39,352 nt of DNA, from assembly GCA_021323335.1 (NCBI GenBank), contig JAJTCN010000010.1, positions 1 to 39,352 on the forward strand, in the 5' to 3' direction. Under the pieces are notes generated by a model. It did not search any database. It was not told the origin of the DNA and saw only the letters and a list, made by a program, of their open reading frames with translations. The position numbers and the translations under genes were made by a program. Source of the stretch: Ramlibacter sp. GTDB taxonomy: Bacteria; Pseudomonadota; Gammaproteobacteria; Burkholderiales; Burkholderiaceae_C. This document shows positions 24,740 through 34,977 of the stretch, piece after piece (the first letter of the stretch is position 1; every line of letters begins with the position of its first letter).

Positions 24740-27700
24740 ATGTCCCAGGGATCGATCCGCATTCGCGGCGCCAGACAGCACAACCTCAAGAATCTCGACC
24801 TCGATCTCCACACCGGCGAGTTGACCGTGGTGACCGGCCCCAGCGGGTCGGGCAAGTCCAGCCTGGTGTTCGACACCCTCTACGCCGAAGGCCAGCGCCG
24901 CTACGTCGAAACCTTCTCGGCCTATGCGCGCCAGTTCCTGGAGCGCATGGACAAGCCGGCGGTGGACCGGGTGGAAGGCGTGCCGCCGGCGATCGCGATC
25001 GACCAGACCAACCCGGTGCGCTCCTCGCGGTCGACGGTCGGGACGATGACCGAGCTGAACGACCACCTGAAGCTCCTGTACGCCCGCGCCGCGCAGCTGT
25101 TCGACCGCCAGACCGCGCTGCCGGTGCGGCACGACTCGCCGGAGACCATCTACGAGCAGTTGATGGAACGCACGCGGGATGGCGATCCGCGGCTGGTGGT
25201 GACGTTCCCGGTCGAACTGCCCGGCGGCACGACCGCGGAAGAAATCGAGCAGTGGCTGGCGGCCAGCGGCTTCACCCGGGTGCAGGCGGAGCGCGAAGTG
25301 GCCACGCCGACCGGCCCGCGCAAGGTCCTGGACGTGGTGGCGGACCGCTTCCGCATCCAGGGCGTGGAGAAGGTGCGGGCGATCGAGGCGGTCGAGGTCG
25401 CGCTGAAGCGGGGCAGCGGGCGGCTGTCGGTGTACGTCGCGGATGAAACCCGTCCGGACGACGAGATCGTGTGGAAGTTCTCCACCGGCCTGCACTGCCC
25501 GGACAGCGACATCCGCTACGGCGACCCGGTGCCGTCGAAGTTCTCGTTCAATTCGCCGGTCGGCGCCTGCGACACCTGCCGCGGCTTCGGCCGCGTGATC
25601 GGCGTCGACTACAACCTGGTGGTCCCCAACGACAAGCTGACGCTGCGCGCCGGCGCGATCAAGACCTTCCAGACGCCCGCGTGGTCGGAGTCGCAGGACG
25701 ACATGATGCGGCACGCCGAAGCGGCCGGCGTCCCGCGCGACACGCCCTGGTACAAGCTCACGCCGGAGCAGCAGCACTGGGTGATCCACGGGGCGCCGAA
25801 CTACCGCGAGGGCAACTGGAACCGCCAGTGGTATGGCGTCAAGCGCTTCTTCGAGTACCTCGAAAGCAAGGCGTACAAGATGCACATCCGCGTGCTGCTG
25901 TCCAAGTACCGCAGCTACACGCCGTGCGAGGCCTGCGCCGGCGCCCGCCTGAAGGTCGAGCCGCTGCTGTGGCGGCTGGGCAGCAAGGAGGATGCCGACG
26001 CGGTGCTGGAGCCTTCGAAACGCTTCATGCCCGTCGGCGTGCAATGGTCGCGCGCGCAACTCGAGGCGTTGCCGGGCCTGACGCTGCACGACCTGATGAT
26101 GCTGCCGATCGAGCGCCTGCGCAGGTTCTTTGACCGGATCGAGCCGGACGCCGAGGCGCATGCGGGCGGCGAGCTCCAGGCCATGAAGCTGCTCTTCGAC
26201 GAGATCAACACCCGCCTGAAATACCTGGTGGACGTCGGCATCGGCTACCTCACGCTCGACCGCCAGAGCCGCACGCTGTCCGGCGGCGAGGTGCAGCGGA
26301 TCAACCTGACGACGGCGCTCGGGACTTCGCTGGTGAACACGCTGTTCGTGCTGGACGAGCCGAGCATCGGCCTGCACCCGCGCGACATGAACCGCATCAC
26401 CCAGGCCATGCACCGGCTGCGCGACGCGGGCAACACGCTGGTGGTGGTGGAGCACGACCCCGCCGTGATGGTGGCCGCCGACCGCATCATCGACATGGGC
26501 CCCGGCCCCGGCGAGAAGGGCGGACAGATCGTGTTCGACGGCACCGTGGCGGAGCTGCGCAATGCCGACACGCTGACCGGCGCCTACCTCGGCGCGCGCA
26601 AGCACGTCGGCATGGGGTTCAAGCGCGCGGTCACGGAGTCGACGCCGCGGCTGGTGCTGGAGGGCGCGCGCGAGCACAACCTGCAGGACTTGAGCGTGGA
26701 GATCCCGCTGCAGCGCATGGTGGTGGTCACCGGCGTTTCGGGTTCCGGCAAGTCGAGCCTGGTGCAGGACATCCTGGCGCCGGCGCTGCTGCGGCACTTC
26801 GGCCGGGCCACCGAGTCCGCCGGCGCCCACGACCGCCTGCTCGGCGCGGACCATCTCTCCGATGTCGTGTTCGTCGACCAGTCGCCCATCGGCAAGACGG
26901 CGCGCTCCAACCCCGTGAGCTACGTGGGCGCGTGGGATGCGATCCGCGAGATCTTCGCCACCTCGCCGCTGGCGCGCCAGCGCGGCTACACCGGCTCGAA
27001 GTTCAGCTTCAACTCGGGCGACGGCCGTTGCCCCACCTGCGGCGGCTCGGGCTACGAGCACGTCGAGATGCAGTTCCTCTCGGACGTGTACCTGCGCTGC
27101 CCGGACTGCGACGGCAAGCGCTACCGCCCCGAGATCATGGAGGTGACGATCGAGCGGCATGCCGTCGGTGGGTTGCAGACCCGCAGGCTGAACGTCGCGG
27201 ACGTGCTGGACCTCACCGTCAGCGAGGCGGCCGCGCTGTTCGCCAACGACCGCGACGTCATTCGCGCGCTGCAGCCGATCGTGGACGTGGGCCTGGAATA
27301 CGTGAAGCTGGGACAGCCGGTGCCGACGCTGTCGGGCGGCGAGTCGCAGCGCCTGAAGCTGGCCGGCTTCCTGGCGGAGGCCGCCAGGTCGTCGACGCAC
27401 ACCCGGCAGGGCGTGGCGAAGAAGGGGACGCTGTTCCTGTTCGACGAGCCGACCACCGGCCTGCACTTCGACGACATCGCGAAACTGATGCGCGCCCTGC
27501 GCAAGCTGCTGGAGGCCGGCAACTCGCTGATCGTCATCGAGCACAACCTCGACGTCATCCGCGCGGCCGACTGGCTGGTGGACCTGGGGCCGGAAGGTGG
27601 CGACGGCGGCGGCCTGCTGGTGGCCGAAGGCCCGCCGGAGGAAGTGAAGCTGCACCCGACCTCGCACACGGCGAAGGCGCTGCGCGAGTACGACGGCACG

Positions 27701-30613
27701 CTGGGGGCCTTTGCATCGGAATCGCTCCCCTCCTGGGGGGCTGCGGGGGTGGGGGCGCGCGCGCCACGGCCCACCGCCATCCAGATCGTCAACGCCAAGG
27801 AACACAACCTCAAGAGCCTCAGCGTCGACATCCCGCACAACAGGTTCAGCGTGATCACCGGCGTCTCCGGCTCGGGCAAGTCGACGCTGGCGTTCGACAT
27901 CCTGTTCAACGAGGGGCAGCGCCGCTACCTCGAATCGCTCAATGCCTATGCGCGGTCCATCGTGCAGCCGGCGGGCCGGCCGGAGGTGGATGCGGTGTAC
28001 GGCATCCCGCCGACGGTGGCGATCGAGCAGCGCCTGTCGCGCGGCGGCCGCAAGTCCACGGTGGGAACGACCACCGAGGTCTGGCACTTCCTGCGCCTGC
28101 TGTACGTGAAGCTGGGCATCCAGCACTGCGTGCACGACGGCGCCGAGGTCCGGCCGCAGAACCCCGACACCATCGTGGCGCAGGTCATGAAGCGCTACAA
28201 GGGGCAGCACATCGGGCTGCTGGCGCCGCTGGTGGTCAACCGCAAGGGCGTGTACACGGAGCTGGCCGACTGGGCGCGGCCGCGCGGCTACTCCCACTTG
28301 CGGGTGGACGGCAACTTCCTGCCCACCACCGGCTTCCCGCGCATCGACCGCTTCAAGGAGCACACCATCGAGCTGCCGGTGTGCGACCTCGACGTCACGC
28401 CGGCCAACGAGGCCCTGCTGCGCGAGAAGCTCGCGGTCGCCCTGGAACACGGCAAGGGCATCGTCCACGTGCTGGCGCCGCTCGACGGGCTGCGCACCGC
28501 CTTCAGCGAAGGCGTCGCGAAGCATGAAGGCATCGGCAAGGTGGAGGTCTTCTCGACGCTGCGCGCCTGCCCGGTGTGCGCCACCAGCTACCCCGAGCTC
28601 GACCCGCGCCTGTTCTCGTACAACAGCAAGCACGGCTGGTGCCCGGACTGCGTGGGCACCGGCGTCAAGCTGACGCGCGAGCAGCGCAAGGCCTTCGACG
28701 ACACCGTGGTGGCGGCGGAGGACAAGGGCCGCGAACAGACCTTTGCCGAGCCCGAAGTGGAGGACGTGTCCGACGAGGCCTGCGCAACCTGCCGCGGCAG
28801 CCGCCTGAACGCGCAGGCGCGGGCGGTGCGCTTCGACAAGACCGGCATCGCCGACATCGCCGCGCTGTCGGTGCAGGACGTGCGCCGCTGGGTGGAAGGC
28901 CTGCAGGTGCAGGACGTGCTGAGCGTGCGCGAGCAGGGCATCTCGCGCGACCTGATCCCGGAGATCCGGTCGCGCCTGGAATTCCTGGAGGAGGTCGGGC
29001 TCGGCTACCTGACGCTCGACCGCGGGGCGCCGACGCTGTCCGGCGGAGAGGCGCAGCGCATCCGGCTGGCGGCGCAGCTCGGCTCCAACCTGCAGGGCGT
29101 GTGCTACGTGCTCGACGAGCCCACCATCGGGCTGCACGCGCGCGACAACCAGATCCTGCTGGACGCGCTGCACAAGCTGGGCAGCAAGGGCAACACGCTG
29201 GTGGTGGTGGAGCACGACGAGGACACGATCCGCCGCGCCGACCACATCATCGACATCGGCCCGAGCGCCGGCAAGCGCGGCGGGCGCGTGGTGGCGCAGG
29301 GCAGCGTGTCGCAGGTGACGGACGTGGCCGAGTCGGTGACCGGCCGCTACCTGCTGCACGCGATGCAGCATCCGCTGAAGCCGCGTCGGCTGGTGGATGC
29401 CATGCACGACCGCGAGCCGGTCGGCATCCCCATCGCCGAGACGCCGGTCGCCGTGACCAAGGGCAAGAAGCCGCGCTCCCTGCTGGCACGGATGGCCGCT
29501 TCACTCCCTCCCCCCCTGGGGGAGGGCGGGGGAGGGGGCGCTTCGGCGCCCACCAACTTCCTCCGCCTGAAAGGCGCCGACCTCCACAACCTGGACGACG
29601 TCGACGTCGACGTGCCGCTGCGCCGCCTGGTGGTGGTCACCGGCGTCTCCGGCTCCGGCAAGTCCACGCTGGCGCGCGACGTGCTGCTGCACAACGTGCA
29701 GGCCGTGGTGCAGCAGCGCTATACCAAGGCCGGCCGCGATGCCGACGCCGCCGGCAAGCGCGCGAAGTGGGTGGGCTGCAAGTCGCTGCACGGCTACGAA
29801 TCGATCGACCGCGTGCTGGAGGTGGACCAGACGCCGATCGGCAAGACGCCGCGCTCCTGCCCTGCCACCTACATCGGCTTCTGGGACACGATCCGCAAGC
29901 TGTTCGCGGACACGCTGGAGGCGCGCGCCCGCGGCTACGGGCCGGGCCGCTTCTCCTTCAACACCGGCGAGGGCCGCTGCGCGCTGTGCGAAGGGCGCGG
30001 CGTGCGGACCATCGCGATGAGCTTCCTGCCGGACGTCGAAGTGCCGTGCGAGGCCTGCCATGGCGCGCGCTTCAACCCGGAGACGCTGGCCGTCACCTGG
30101 CGCGGCAAGAGCATCGGCGACGTGCTGCAGATGGAAGTGGACGAGGCGGTGGAGTTCTTCGCCGCCATGCCGAACATCAGCCACCCGCTGCAGTTGCTGC
30201 TGGACGTGGGGCTGGGCTACCTGACCCTGGGGCAGCCTTCACCCACCCTGTCCGGCGGCGAGGCGCAACGCATCAAGCTGGTGACGGAGCTGTCCAAGGT
30301 GCGGGACGACGTCACCCGGCGCGGGCAGAAGGCGCCGCACACGCTGTACGTGCTGGACGAGCCGACGGTGGGGCTGCACATGGCCGACGTGGAGAAGCTG
30401 ATCCGCGTGCTGCACCGGCTGGTGGATGGCGGGCACAGCGTGGTGGTGATCGAGCACGACCTCGACGTGATCGCCGAGGCGGACTGGATCATCGACCTCG
30501 GTCCGGACGGCGGCTCCGCCGGCGGCAAGGTGGTGGCGGCCGCGCCGCCGGAGGAAGTGGTGGCGCAGGGGACGCACACGGGGAAGGTGCTGGGGCCGGT
30601 GCTCGCGAGATGA
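24740..30613 (+). CDS. tandem UvrA-family protein (four ABC modules)
   Basis: A 1957-residue protein made of two UvrA-like halves (about 1-990 and 1010-1957), each with two ABC ATPase modules; ordinary UvrA is about 940. Walker A motifs: GPSGSGKSS 33-41, GVSGSGKSS 665-673, GVSGSGKST 1041-1049, GVSGSGKST 1635-1643. ABC signatures LSGGE start at 513, 864, 1433 and 1837. Each half has an insert like the UvrB-binding domain. Zinc-type cysteine pairs are clearer in the second half ([19 protein letters not shown]...CPDC); the first half keeps only part (CPDSD...CDTC). Fused UvrA paralogues occur in beta- and gamma-proteobacteria and are annotated as excinuclease subunit A; their true repair role is not well defined. 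GC-rich repeat-like segments lie in two linkers. It overlaps the next gene by ATGA. Confidence 0.93.
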   Translation: MSQGSIRIRGARQHNLKNLDLDLHTGELTVVTGPSGSGKSSLVFDTLYAEGQRRYVETFSAYARQFLERMDKPAVDRVEGVPPAIAIDQTNPVRSSRSTVGTMTELNDHLKLLYARAAQLFDRQTALPVRHDSPETIYEQLMERTRDGDPRLVVTFPVELPGGTTAEEIEQWLAASGFTRVQAEREVATPTGPRKVLDVVADRFRIQGVEKVRAIEAVEVALKRGSGRLSVYVADETRPDDEIVWKFSTGLHCPDSDIRYGDPVPSKFSFNSPVGACDTCRGFGRVIGVDYNLVVPNDKLTLRAGAIKTFQTPAWSESQDDMMRHAEAAGVPRDTPWYKLTPEQQHWVIHGAPNYREGNWNRQWYGVKRFFEYLESKAYKMHIRVLLSKYRSYTPCEACAGARLKVEPLLWRLGSKEDADAVLEPSKRFMPVGVQWSRAQLEALPGLTLHDLMMLPIERLRRFFDRIEPDAEAHAGGELQAMKLLFDEINTRLKYLVDVGIGYLTLDRQSRTLSGGEVQRINLTTALGTSLVNTLFVLDEPSIGLHPRDMNRITQAMHRLRDAGNTLVVVEHDPAVMVAADRIIDMGPGPGEKGGQIVFDGTVAELRNADTLTGAYLGARKHVGMGFKRAVTESTPRLVLEGAREHNLQDLSVEIPLQRMVVVTGVSGSGKSSLVQDILAPALLRHFGRATESAGAHDRLLGADHLSDVVFVDQSPIGKTARSNPVSYVGAWDAIREIFATSPLARQRGYTGSKFSFNSGDGRCPTCGGSGYEHVEMQFLSDVYLRCPDCDGKRYRPEIMEVTIERHAVGGLQTRRLNVADVLDLTVSEAAALFANDRDVIRALQPIVDVGLEYVKLGQPVPTLSGGESQRLKLAGFLAEAARSSTHTRQGVAKKGTLFLFDEPTTGLHFDDIAKLMRALRKLLEAGNSLIVIEHNLDVIRAADWLVDLGPEGGDGGGLLVAEGPPEEVKLHPTSHTAKALREYDGTLGAFASESLPSWGAAGVGARAPRPTAIQIVNAKEHNLKSLSVDIPHNRFSVITGVSGSGKSTLAFDILFNEGQRRYLESLNAYARSIVQPAGRPEVDAVYGIPPTVAIEQRLSRGGRKSTVGTTTEVWHFLRLLYVKLGIQHCVHDGAEVRPQNPDTIVAQVMKRYKGQHIGLLAPLVVNRKGVYTELADWARPRGYSHLRVDGNFLPTTGFPRIDRFKEHTIELPVCDLDVTPANEALLREKLAVALEHGKGIVHVLAPLDGLRTAFSEGVAKHEGIGKVEVFSTLRACPVCATSYPELDPRLFSYNSKHGWCPDCVGTGVKLTREQRKAFDDTVVAAEDKGREQTFAEPEVEDVSDEACATCRGSRLNAQARAVRFDKTGIADIAALSVQDVRRWVEGLQVQDVLSVREQGISRDLIPEIRSRLEFLEEVGLGYLTLDRGAPTLSGGEAQRIRLAAQLGSNLQGVCYVLDEPTIGLHARDNQILLDALHKLGSKGNTLVVVEHDEDTIRRADHIIDIGPSAGKRGGRVVAQGSVSQVTDVAESVTGRYLLHAMQHPLKPRRLVDAMHDREPVGIPIAETPVAVTKGKKPRSLLARMAASLPPPLGEGGGGGASAPTNFLRLKGADLHNLDDVDVDVPLRRLVVVTGVSGSGKSTLARDVLLHNVQAVVQQRYTKAGRDADAAGKRAKWVGCKSLHGYESIDRVLEVDQTPIGKTPRSCPATYIGFWDTIRKLFADTLEARARGYGPGRFSFNTGEGRCALCEGRGVRTIAMSFLPDVEVPCEACHGARFNPETLAVTWRGKSIGDVLQMEVDEAVEFFAAMPNISHPLQLLLDVGLGYLTLGQPSPTLSGGEAQRIKLVTELSKVRDDVTRRGQKAPHTLYVLDEPTVGLHMADVEKLIRVLHRLVDGGHSVVVIEHDLDVIAEADWIIDLGPDGGSAGGKVVAAAPPEEVVAQGTHTGKVLGPVLAR
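27725..27762 (+). repeat. GC-rich repeat-like segment in a UvrA linker, copy 1
   Basis: CTCCCCTCCTGGGGGGCTGC followed by GGGGGTGGGGGCG, in frame, encoding about residues 996-1008 between the two UvrA halves. It matches the segment at 29504-29542 in plan (CTCC-rich arm, GGGGG arm, second GGGG block) and looks like the GC-rich palindromic repeats common between genes in Burkholderiales. Confidence 0.6.
29504..29542 (+). repeat. GC-rich repeat-like segment in a UvrA linker, copy 2
   Basis: CTCCCTCCCCCCCTGGGGGA followed by GGGCGGGGGAGGGGGCG, in frame, encoding a Pro- then Gly-rich linker (about residues 1589-1601) between the third and fourth ABC modules. Same plan as copy 1. The arms CTCCC...GGGAG can pair. 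Confidence 0.6.
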
Positions 30614-31656
30614 AAACCTTCTACAACGAGCACCACTCCCTTCACCACGGCCGCCACGAAATGTTCCGTGGCAAGCTGGTGCCGTGCGTGGAGGTGCCGG
30701 ATCGCGCGGACTTCGTGTTGCGCGAGTTGCGCGCACGCGGACTCGGCGAGATCGCGTCCACGCCGGAGATCGACCTGGGACCGATCGAGCGCGTCCACGC
30801 CAGGCGCTACGTCGACTTCCTGTCCACCGCGTGGGACGAATGGGTCGCGCTCGATCCGGCGAATGCGGAGCTGGATGCGCTGCCTTCCTACTGGCCGATC
30901 CGCACCTTCCGCAGCGACGTGCTGCCGGCCAGCTTTCCCGCGCGCATGGGGCTTTTCTCTTACGACGCCGGCTCGCCCATCACCGCCGGCACCTGGACGG
31001 CCGCACGGCAAGGCGCGGCGTGCGCGGTCGGCGCCGCGGACTACCTGCTGCAAGGCGGCCGCTCCGCCTTCGTGCTGACGCGGCCGCCGGGCCACCACGC
31101 GGGGCATGACTTCTTCGGCGGCTACTGCTTCGTCAACAACGCGGCGGTCGCGGCGCAGCGGCTGCGCGACGGCGGGCTGGCGCGCGTCGCCGTGCTGGAC
31201 ATCGACTACCACCACGGCAACGGCACGCAGGCGATCTTCTACGAACGCGGCGACGTGTTCTTCGCCAGCGTGCACGGCGACCCGCACACGGAGTACCCGT
31301 ACTACCTGGGGTATGCGGACGAGCGTGGGGCCGGCGCGGGCGCGGACTGCAATCTCAACCTGCCGCTGCCCCGCGGCACCGGCGTGGACCGCTGGCGCGA
31401 GGCGATGGCCACGGCGTTGCAGGCGATCACGCGCTTCGGTGCCGAGGCCCTGGTCGTGTCGCTCGGCCTGGACACCTTCGCCGACGACCCCATCGCCGGC
31501 TTTACATTGCAAAGCGCCGACTACCTGCGCGTCGGCAATGACCTCGGCGCAACGGGGCTGCCCACTTTGTTCGTGTTCGAGGGGGGTTATGCCGTCGCCG
31601 AAGTAGGGGTGAACACTGTCAACGTGCTGGAAGCTTTCAAGCAGCGCGCTGGCTGA
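30610..31656 (+). CDS. histone deacetylase family protein (acetylpolyamine amidohydrolase-like)
   Basis: A 348-residue zinc amidohydrolase of the arginase-deacetylase fold. Catalytic His162/His163 lie in [20 protein letters not shown]. Zinc ligands are Asp199 and His201 ([12 protein letters not shown]) and Asp288 ([10 protein letters not shown]). The transition-state Tyr327 is in FEGGY. The N-terminus ([20 protein letters not shown]) is the typical start of bacterial acetylpolyamine amidohydrolases, which free polyamines from N-acetyl forms; related members act on other acyl amides. ATG 30610 overlaps the UvrA stop (ATGA), so it is translated after UvrA. The functional tie is unknown. PuuD-like genes lie 1.7 kb downstream. 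Confidence 0.92.
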   Translation: MKTFYNEHHSLHHGRHEMFRGKLVPCVEVPDRADFVLRELRARGLGEIASTPEIDLGPIERVHARRYVDFLSTAWDEWVALDPANAELDALPSYWPIRTFRSDVLPASFPARMGLFSYDAGSPITAGTWTAARQGAACAVGAADYLLQGGRSAFVLTRPPGHHAGHDFFGGYCFVNNAAVAAQRLRDGGLARVAVLDIDYHHGNGTQAIFYERGDVFFASVHGDPHTEYPYYLGYADERGAGAGADCNLNLPLPRGTGVDRWREAMATALQAITRFGAEALVVSLGLDTFADDPIAGFTLQSADYLRVGNDLGATGLPTLFVFEGGYAVAEVGVNTVNVLEAFKQRAG

Positions 31657-31690
31657 TTACCATCGTGGTCCCCCCCTGCAGAGGTTCATC

Positions 31691-32215
31691 ATGCAATACC
31701 CGATGGTCCGCACTTTCCTCGCGCCGCTCGCAGCGGCCACCCTGCTCGCCGCGTGCGGCGGCGGCGTCGTCTTCATCGACGACGATTTCGAAGACTCATT
31801 CTCCAGCGGCCGCACCGGCAGCGTCGACGTCGTGTCGCCGCAGGCACCGCGCCTGTCCGGCACCTACGCCACCAGCGACGTGCTGCTCACGCGCACCTAT
31901 CGCTTCGCGCCGGTGGGCGCGATCCCGCCGACCTGCCGCTTCCGCTTCGCCGACCTCAAGCTGGAAGGCCGCGACGCCTACCTGAGCGGAGAGATCCGCT
32001 ACCGCGTGAACTCGACGGAGGTCGTCACTTCGTTCCTCGCCATCAATGGCCTGGAGTACCGGCTGGACGACAGCGCTGCCGTGGTCGTGAACCACGACCT
32101 GCACCGTATCCGGTTCCAGGGCGCGACGCTCGAAACCAAGGGCACCCCGACCGAGACGATCACGGTCACCGGCTACATCCCCTACCGGATGGAAGACCTG
32201 CCCCGGGGCTGCTGA
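31691..32215 (+). CDS. predicted lipoprotein of unknown function
   Basis: A 174-residue protein with a lipoprotein signal: hydrophobic stretch TFLAPLAAATLLAAC with lipobox LAAC, so Cys22 is probably lipid-modified. The next residue is Gly, so outer-membrane sorting is likely. The mature part has many short beta-type segments (YLSGEIRYRVNSTEVVTSFL, ETITVTGYIPYRME) and a C-terminal Cys, which with Cys84 could form a disulfide. A GAGG ribosome site precedes ATG 31691. I do not recognise a family. It follows the amidohydrolase by 34 bases on the same strand. Confidence 0.82.
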   Translation: MQYPMVRTFLAPLAAATLLAACGGGVVFIDDDFEDSFSSGRTGSVDVVSPQAPRLSGTYATSDVLLTRTYRFAPVGAIPPTCRFRFADLKLEGRDAYLSGEIRYRVNSTEVVTSFLAINGLEYRLDDSAAVVVNHDLHRIRFQGATLETKGTPTETITVTGYIPYRMEDLPRGC

Positions 32216-32328
32216 GCCGGCGCGCTGTCGCCTGCGTTACTGACGGCGGGTCCGACCGGATGGCGGGAGCGCGCGGCACGCGCTCCAATACGCGTTTCCT
32301 CCAACGCGTTTCATCATCAGGAGTCACG

Positions 32329-33285
32329 ATGCGCCGTCGCCACCTCATCCAGCTTGCCGCCGCCACCCTGGCCGCGGCCAGCATGGGTGCCCAAGCCCAG
32401 GCCTTCCCGGCCAAGCCGATCAAGCTCGTCATCGCCTTCCCGGCGGGCGGCCCGACCGACATCACCATGCGCCAGCTCGCGGACAACGCGGGCAAGATCC
32501 TCGGCCAACCCGTCATCGTGGAGAACAAGCCCGGTGCGGGCGGCACCTTGCCGGCGCAACTGCTGCAGTCCACCCCAGCCGATGGCTACACCCTCGCGCA
32601 GGTGCCGCTGGGCGTGTTCCGCCTGCCGTACACGACCAAGATCACCTGGGACCCGGTCAAGGACATCAACTACATCCTCAACGTGACCGGCTACGCCTTC
32701 GGCATCGTGGTGCCGACGGACAGCCCCATCAAGAACTGGAACGAGTTCGTCGCGTACGCGAAGGCCAATCCCGGCAAGCTGAGCTATGGGTCGACCGGCA
32801 CGCTGACCAGCCCGCACCTCACCACCGAGCTGATCGCGCAGAAGCTGGGCATCCAGCTGAACCACATCCCCTACAAGGGCAGCGCGGACCTGGCGCAGGC
32901 CATCACCGGCGGCCACATCATGGCGGCGGCCGATTCCACCGGCTTCGCCCCGCTGGTGAAGGCCGGCAAGCTGCGCGTGCTGAACACCTGGGGCGAGAAG
33001 CGCCTCGAGCAGTTCCCCGACGCGCCGACGCTCAAGGAGCTGGGCCTCGACATCGTGCAGAACTCGCCCTTCGGCATCGGCGCGCCGCGCGACACGCCGC
33101 CGGACGTGGTGAAGAAGCTCCACGACGCCTTCAAGAAGGCGATGGAAGACCCCTCGTACGTGCAGGCGCTGAACCGCTACGACATGGTGCCCATGTACAT
33201 GGACTCGGCGCAGTACTCGCGCTTCGCGCAGGACACCTTCCGCACCGAGAAGGCGCTGGTCGAGAAGCTCGGCCTGGCCAAGTGA
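32329..33285 (+). CDS. Bug-family tripartite tricarboxylate transporter substrate-binding protein
   Basis: A 318-residue exported binding protein. The N-terminus MRRRHLIQLAAATLAAASMG has a twin Arg plus a hydrophobic core and an AQAF cleavage region. Family blocks: KPIKLVIAFPAGGPTDITMR, VENKPGAGGTLPAQLL, DGYTLAQVPLGVF, HIPYKGSADLAQAITGGHI, PTLKELGLDI. GGAG lies five bases before ATG 32329. There are no TctA/TctB genes nearby. It differs clearly from the Bug protein at 5329, so the two are not a recent duplication. The 113 bases before it hold no gene or clear promoter. Two glutamine amidotransferases follow, but a 92-base gap leaves their co-transcription open. Confidence 0.93.
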   Translation: MRRRHLIQLAAATLAAASMGAQAQAFPAKPIKLVIAFPAGGPTDITMRQLADNAGKILGQPVIVENKPGAGGTLPAQLLQSTPADGYTLAQVPLGVFRLPYTTKITWDPVKDINYILNVTGYAFGIVVPTDSPIKNWNEFVAYAKANPGKLSYGSTGTLTSPHLTTELIAQKLGIQLNHIPYKGSADLAQAITGGHIMAAADSTGFAPLVKAGKLRVLNTWGEKRLEQFPDAPTLKELGLDIVQNSPFGIGAPRDTPPDVVKKLHDAFKKAMEDPSYVQALNRYDMVPMYMDSAQYSRFAQDTFRTEKALVEKLGLAK

Positions 33286-33377
33286 TCCCGGCGTAGTCGG
33301 AGTCCGACGTCCGGTGCCGCCATGCTGAGGCATGGCGGCCGCCGCGGCTTGGCACCATGGCGACGAGGTGCCTCCGC

Positions 33378-34145
33378 ATGCCGAACTCCCTTCGCAAACC
33401 GCTGGTCTGGCTGCCTGCCTGCCACCGCAACCTGGACCTGGACGATCCCGGCGGCTACACCGTGCTCGCGGACCGCTATGCCGCGGCCGTGACGGAGCTC
33501 GGGCTGCAGCCGGTGCTGTTCCCGATGGCGGAGGCCGATGACATCGCCTGCCTGCTGCCCCTGGTGGACGGCGTCCTGCTCACCGGCTCGCCCTCCAACG
33601 TGGAAGCCTCGCACTTCGGCGGCACCGCGCTGCCCACCGACCTGCTGGATCCGCGCCGCGACAAGCTCACCATGCACCTGGTGCGCGCGGCGCTGGTGGG
33701 CGCCGTGCCCTTGTTCGGCGTGTGCCGCGGACTGCAGGAAATCAACGTCGCCCTGGGCGGGACGCTGCACCAGGCGCTGCACCACCAGGAAGGCATGATG
33801 GACCACCGCGAGCCGGAGAGCGAAGACCTCGCGGTGCAGTTCGCGGAACAGCACGAGGTGCTGCTGGAGCCGGGCAGCGCCTTCGCCCAATGGGCCGGGG
33901 GCACGCGCGCGAAGGTGAATTCGCTGCACGGGCAGGGCATCAGGCGCCTGGGCGAGGGGCTGGTGGCGGAGGCGCATGCGCCCGACGGCCTGGTGGAAGG
34001 CGTGCGCGTGTCCGGCGCCCCGGCTTTCGCGTACGGCGTGCAGTGGCACCCGGAGTGGCGGCACCGGCAGCATCCTTTCTACGAGCGCACGCTGGAGGCC
34101 TTCGCGGCCGCATGCCGAGCGCATCGCGAGGTGCGCGCGGCATGA
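33378..34145 (+). CDS. class C26 gamma-glutamyl hydrolase/glutamine amidotransferase (PuuD-like), first copy
   Basis: A 255-residue cytoplasmic peptidase C26 protein. The nucleophile Cys116 is in LFGVCRGLQEINVALGG and the catalytic His-Glu in YGVQWHPEW. The segment GVLLTGSPSNVEASHFGG is the usual binding loop. PuuD members hydrolyse gamma-glutamyl-GABA in putrescine breakdown; others act on related gamma-glutamyl amides. I start at ATG 33378 with GAGG nine bases upstream; ATG 33357 adds seven residues. It overlaps the second copy by four bases (ATGA). No other puu genes are visible, so the pathway is uncertain. Confidence 0.9.
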   Translation: MPNSLRKPLVWLPACHRNLDLDDPGGYTVLADRYAAAVTELGLQPVLFPMAEADDIACLLPLVDGVLLTGSPSNVEASHFGGTALPTDLLDPRRDKLTMHLVRAALVGAVPLFGVCRGLQEINVALGGTLHQALHHQEGMMDHREPESEDLAVQFAEQHEVLLEPGSAFAQWAGGTRAKVNSLHGQGIRRLGEGLVAEAHAPDGLVEGVRVSGAPAFAYGVQWHPEWRHRQHPFYERTLEAFAAACRAHREVRAA

Positions 34146-34951
34146 CGCGCGGCCGCGTGCCGCTGGTCTGGGTGGTGGCAAGCCACCGCCTGCTGCGCAA
34201 TCCGTCCGGCCACACGCAGCTGTACACGGTGATGGACGAAGCCGGACACCGGACCGTGCTGAACATGGGCTTGCAGCCCGTGTGCTACCCGCGCGTGCTG
34301 CCGCAGCAGCTGGAAGCCCTGCTCGCGGGCGTGGACGGCATCCTGCTGGGCGGCTCGGACACCAATGTGCATCCGCGGCACTTCGGCGAAGCGCCGGCCC
34401 GGCCCGGGTTCCAGTTCGACGAGGAGCGCGACGCGCTGGCGCAGTCCCTCATCCGGCTCGGCATCGCGAGCCGCATTCCCGTGCTCGGCTTCTGCCGCGG
34501 CTCGCACGACTTCAACGTGGCCATGGGCGGCAGCCTCCATCAGTGGCTGCGCGACGACCCGCGGTTCCTGAAGCACTGGGAGGACGAGGACGAGACGCTG
34601 GATGAGACCTACGTGGAGCGCCACTTCGTGACCTGCACGCCCGGGGGCGAGCTGGAGCGCATCGCGCAGATGGGGCGGTTCCCGGTGAGCTCGCTGCACT
34701 CGCAGGGCGTGAAGGTGCTGGGCCGCGACCTCGTGGCGGAGGCGCAAGCGGACGACGGCCTGGTGGAAGCCTTCCGCTGGCACGATGCGTCGCAGTTCGC
34801 CTGGGGCTTCCAGTTCCACCCCGAATGGGGCTGGCGCTGGCATCCGGCCTATGGGCGGATCATGGATGCGTTCGTGCGGGCATGTTGGGAGAACCTGGGA
34901 CGGCGGGGTCGCTTCGCGAACCCGCCCTACGCGGAAACCACCGCGTCGTAG
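34142..34951 (+). CDS. class C26 gamma-glutamyl hydrolase/glutamine amidotransferase, second copy
   Basis: A 269-residue C26 protein related to its upstream neighbour. Cys118 is in LGFCRGSHDFNVAMGGSLHQW and the His-Glu pair is in GFQFHPEWGWRWHP. The loop GILLGGSDTNVHPRHFG corresponds to the neighbour's loop. The middle part is longer and richer in acidic residues (LKHWEDEDETLDETYVERHF), and sequence divergence is large, so this is an old duplication or a pair acting as a heteromer. ATG 34142 overlaps the first copy's stop, which suggests equal synthesis. It is convergent with the HAD phosphatase across a 26-base gap. Confidence 0.9.
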   Translation: MTRGRVPLVWVVASHRLLRNPSGHTQLYTVMDEAGHRTVLNMGLQPVCYPRVLPQQLEALLAGVDGILLGGSDTNVHPRHFGEAPARPGFQFDEERDALAQSLIRLGIASRIPVLGFCRGSHDFNVAMGGSLHQWLRDDPRFLKHWEDEDETLDETYVERHFVTCTPGGELERIAQMGRFPVSSLHSQGVKVLGRDLVAEAQADDGLVEAFRWHDASQFAWGFQFHPEWGWRWHPAYGRIMDAFVRACWENLGRRGRFANPPYAETTAS

Positions 34952-34977
34952 GGGGTTCGCGCCAGCGACTCCGCCGG

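Noticed and set aside
24281-29407. A 1708-codon open frame antisense to the tandem UvrA gene
   Set aside because: It lacks any recognisable motif, is His/Arg/Gln/Ala/Val-rich as GC-biased reverse frames are, and mirrors a gene with clear UvrA motifs.
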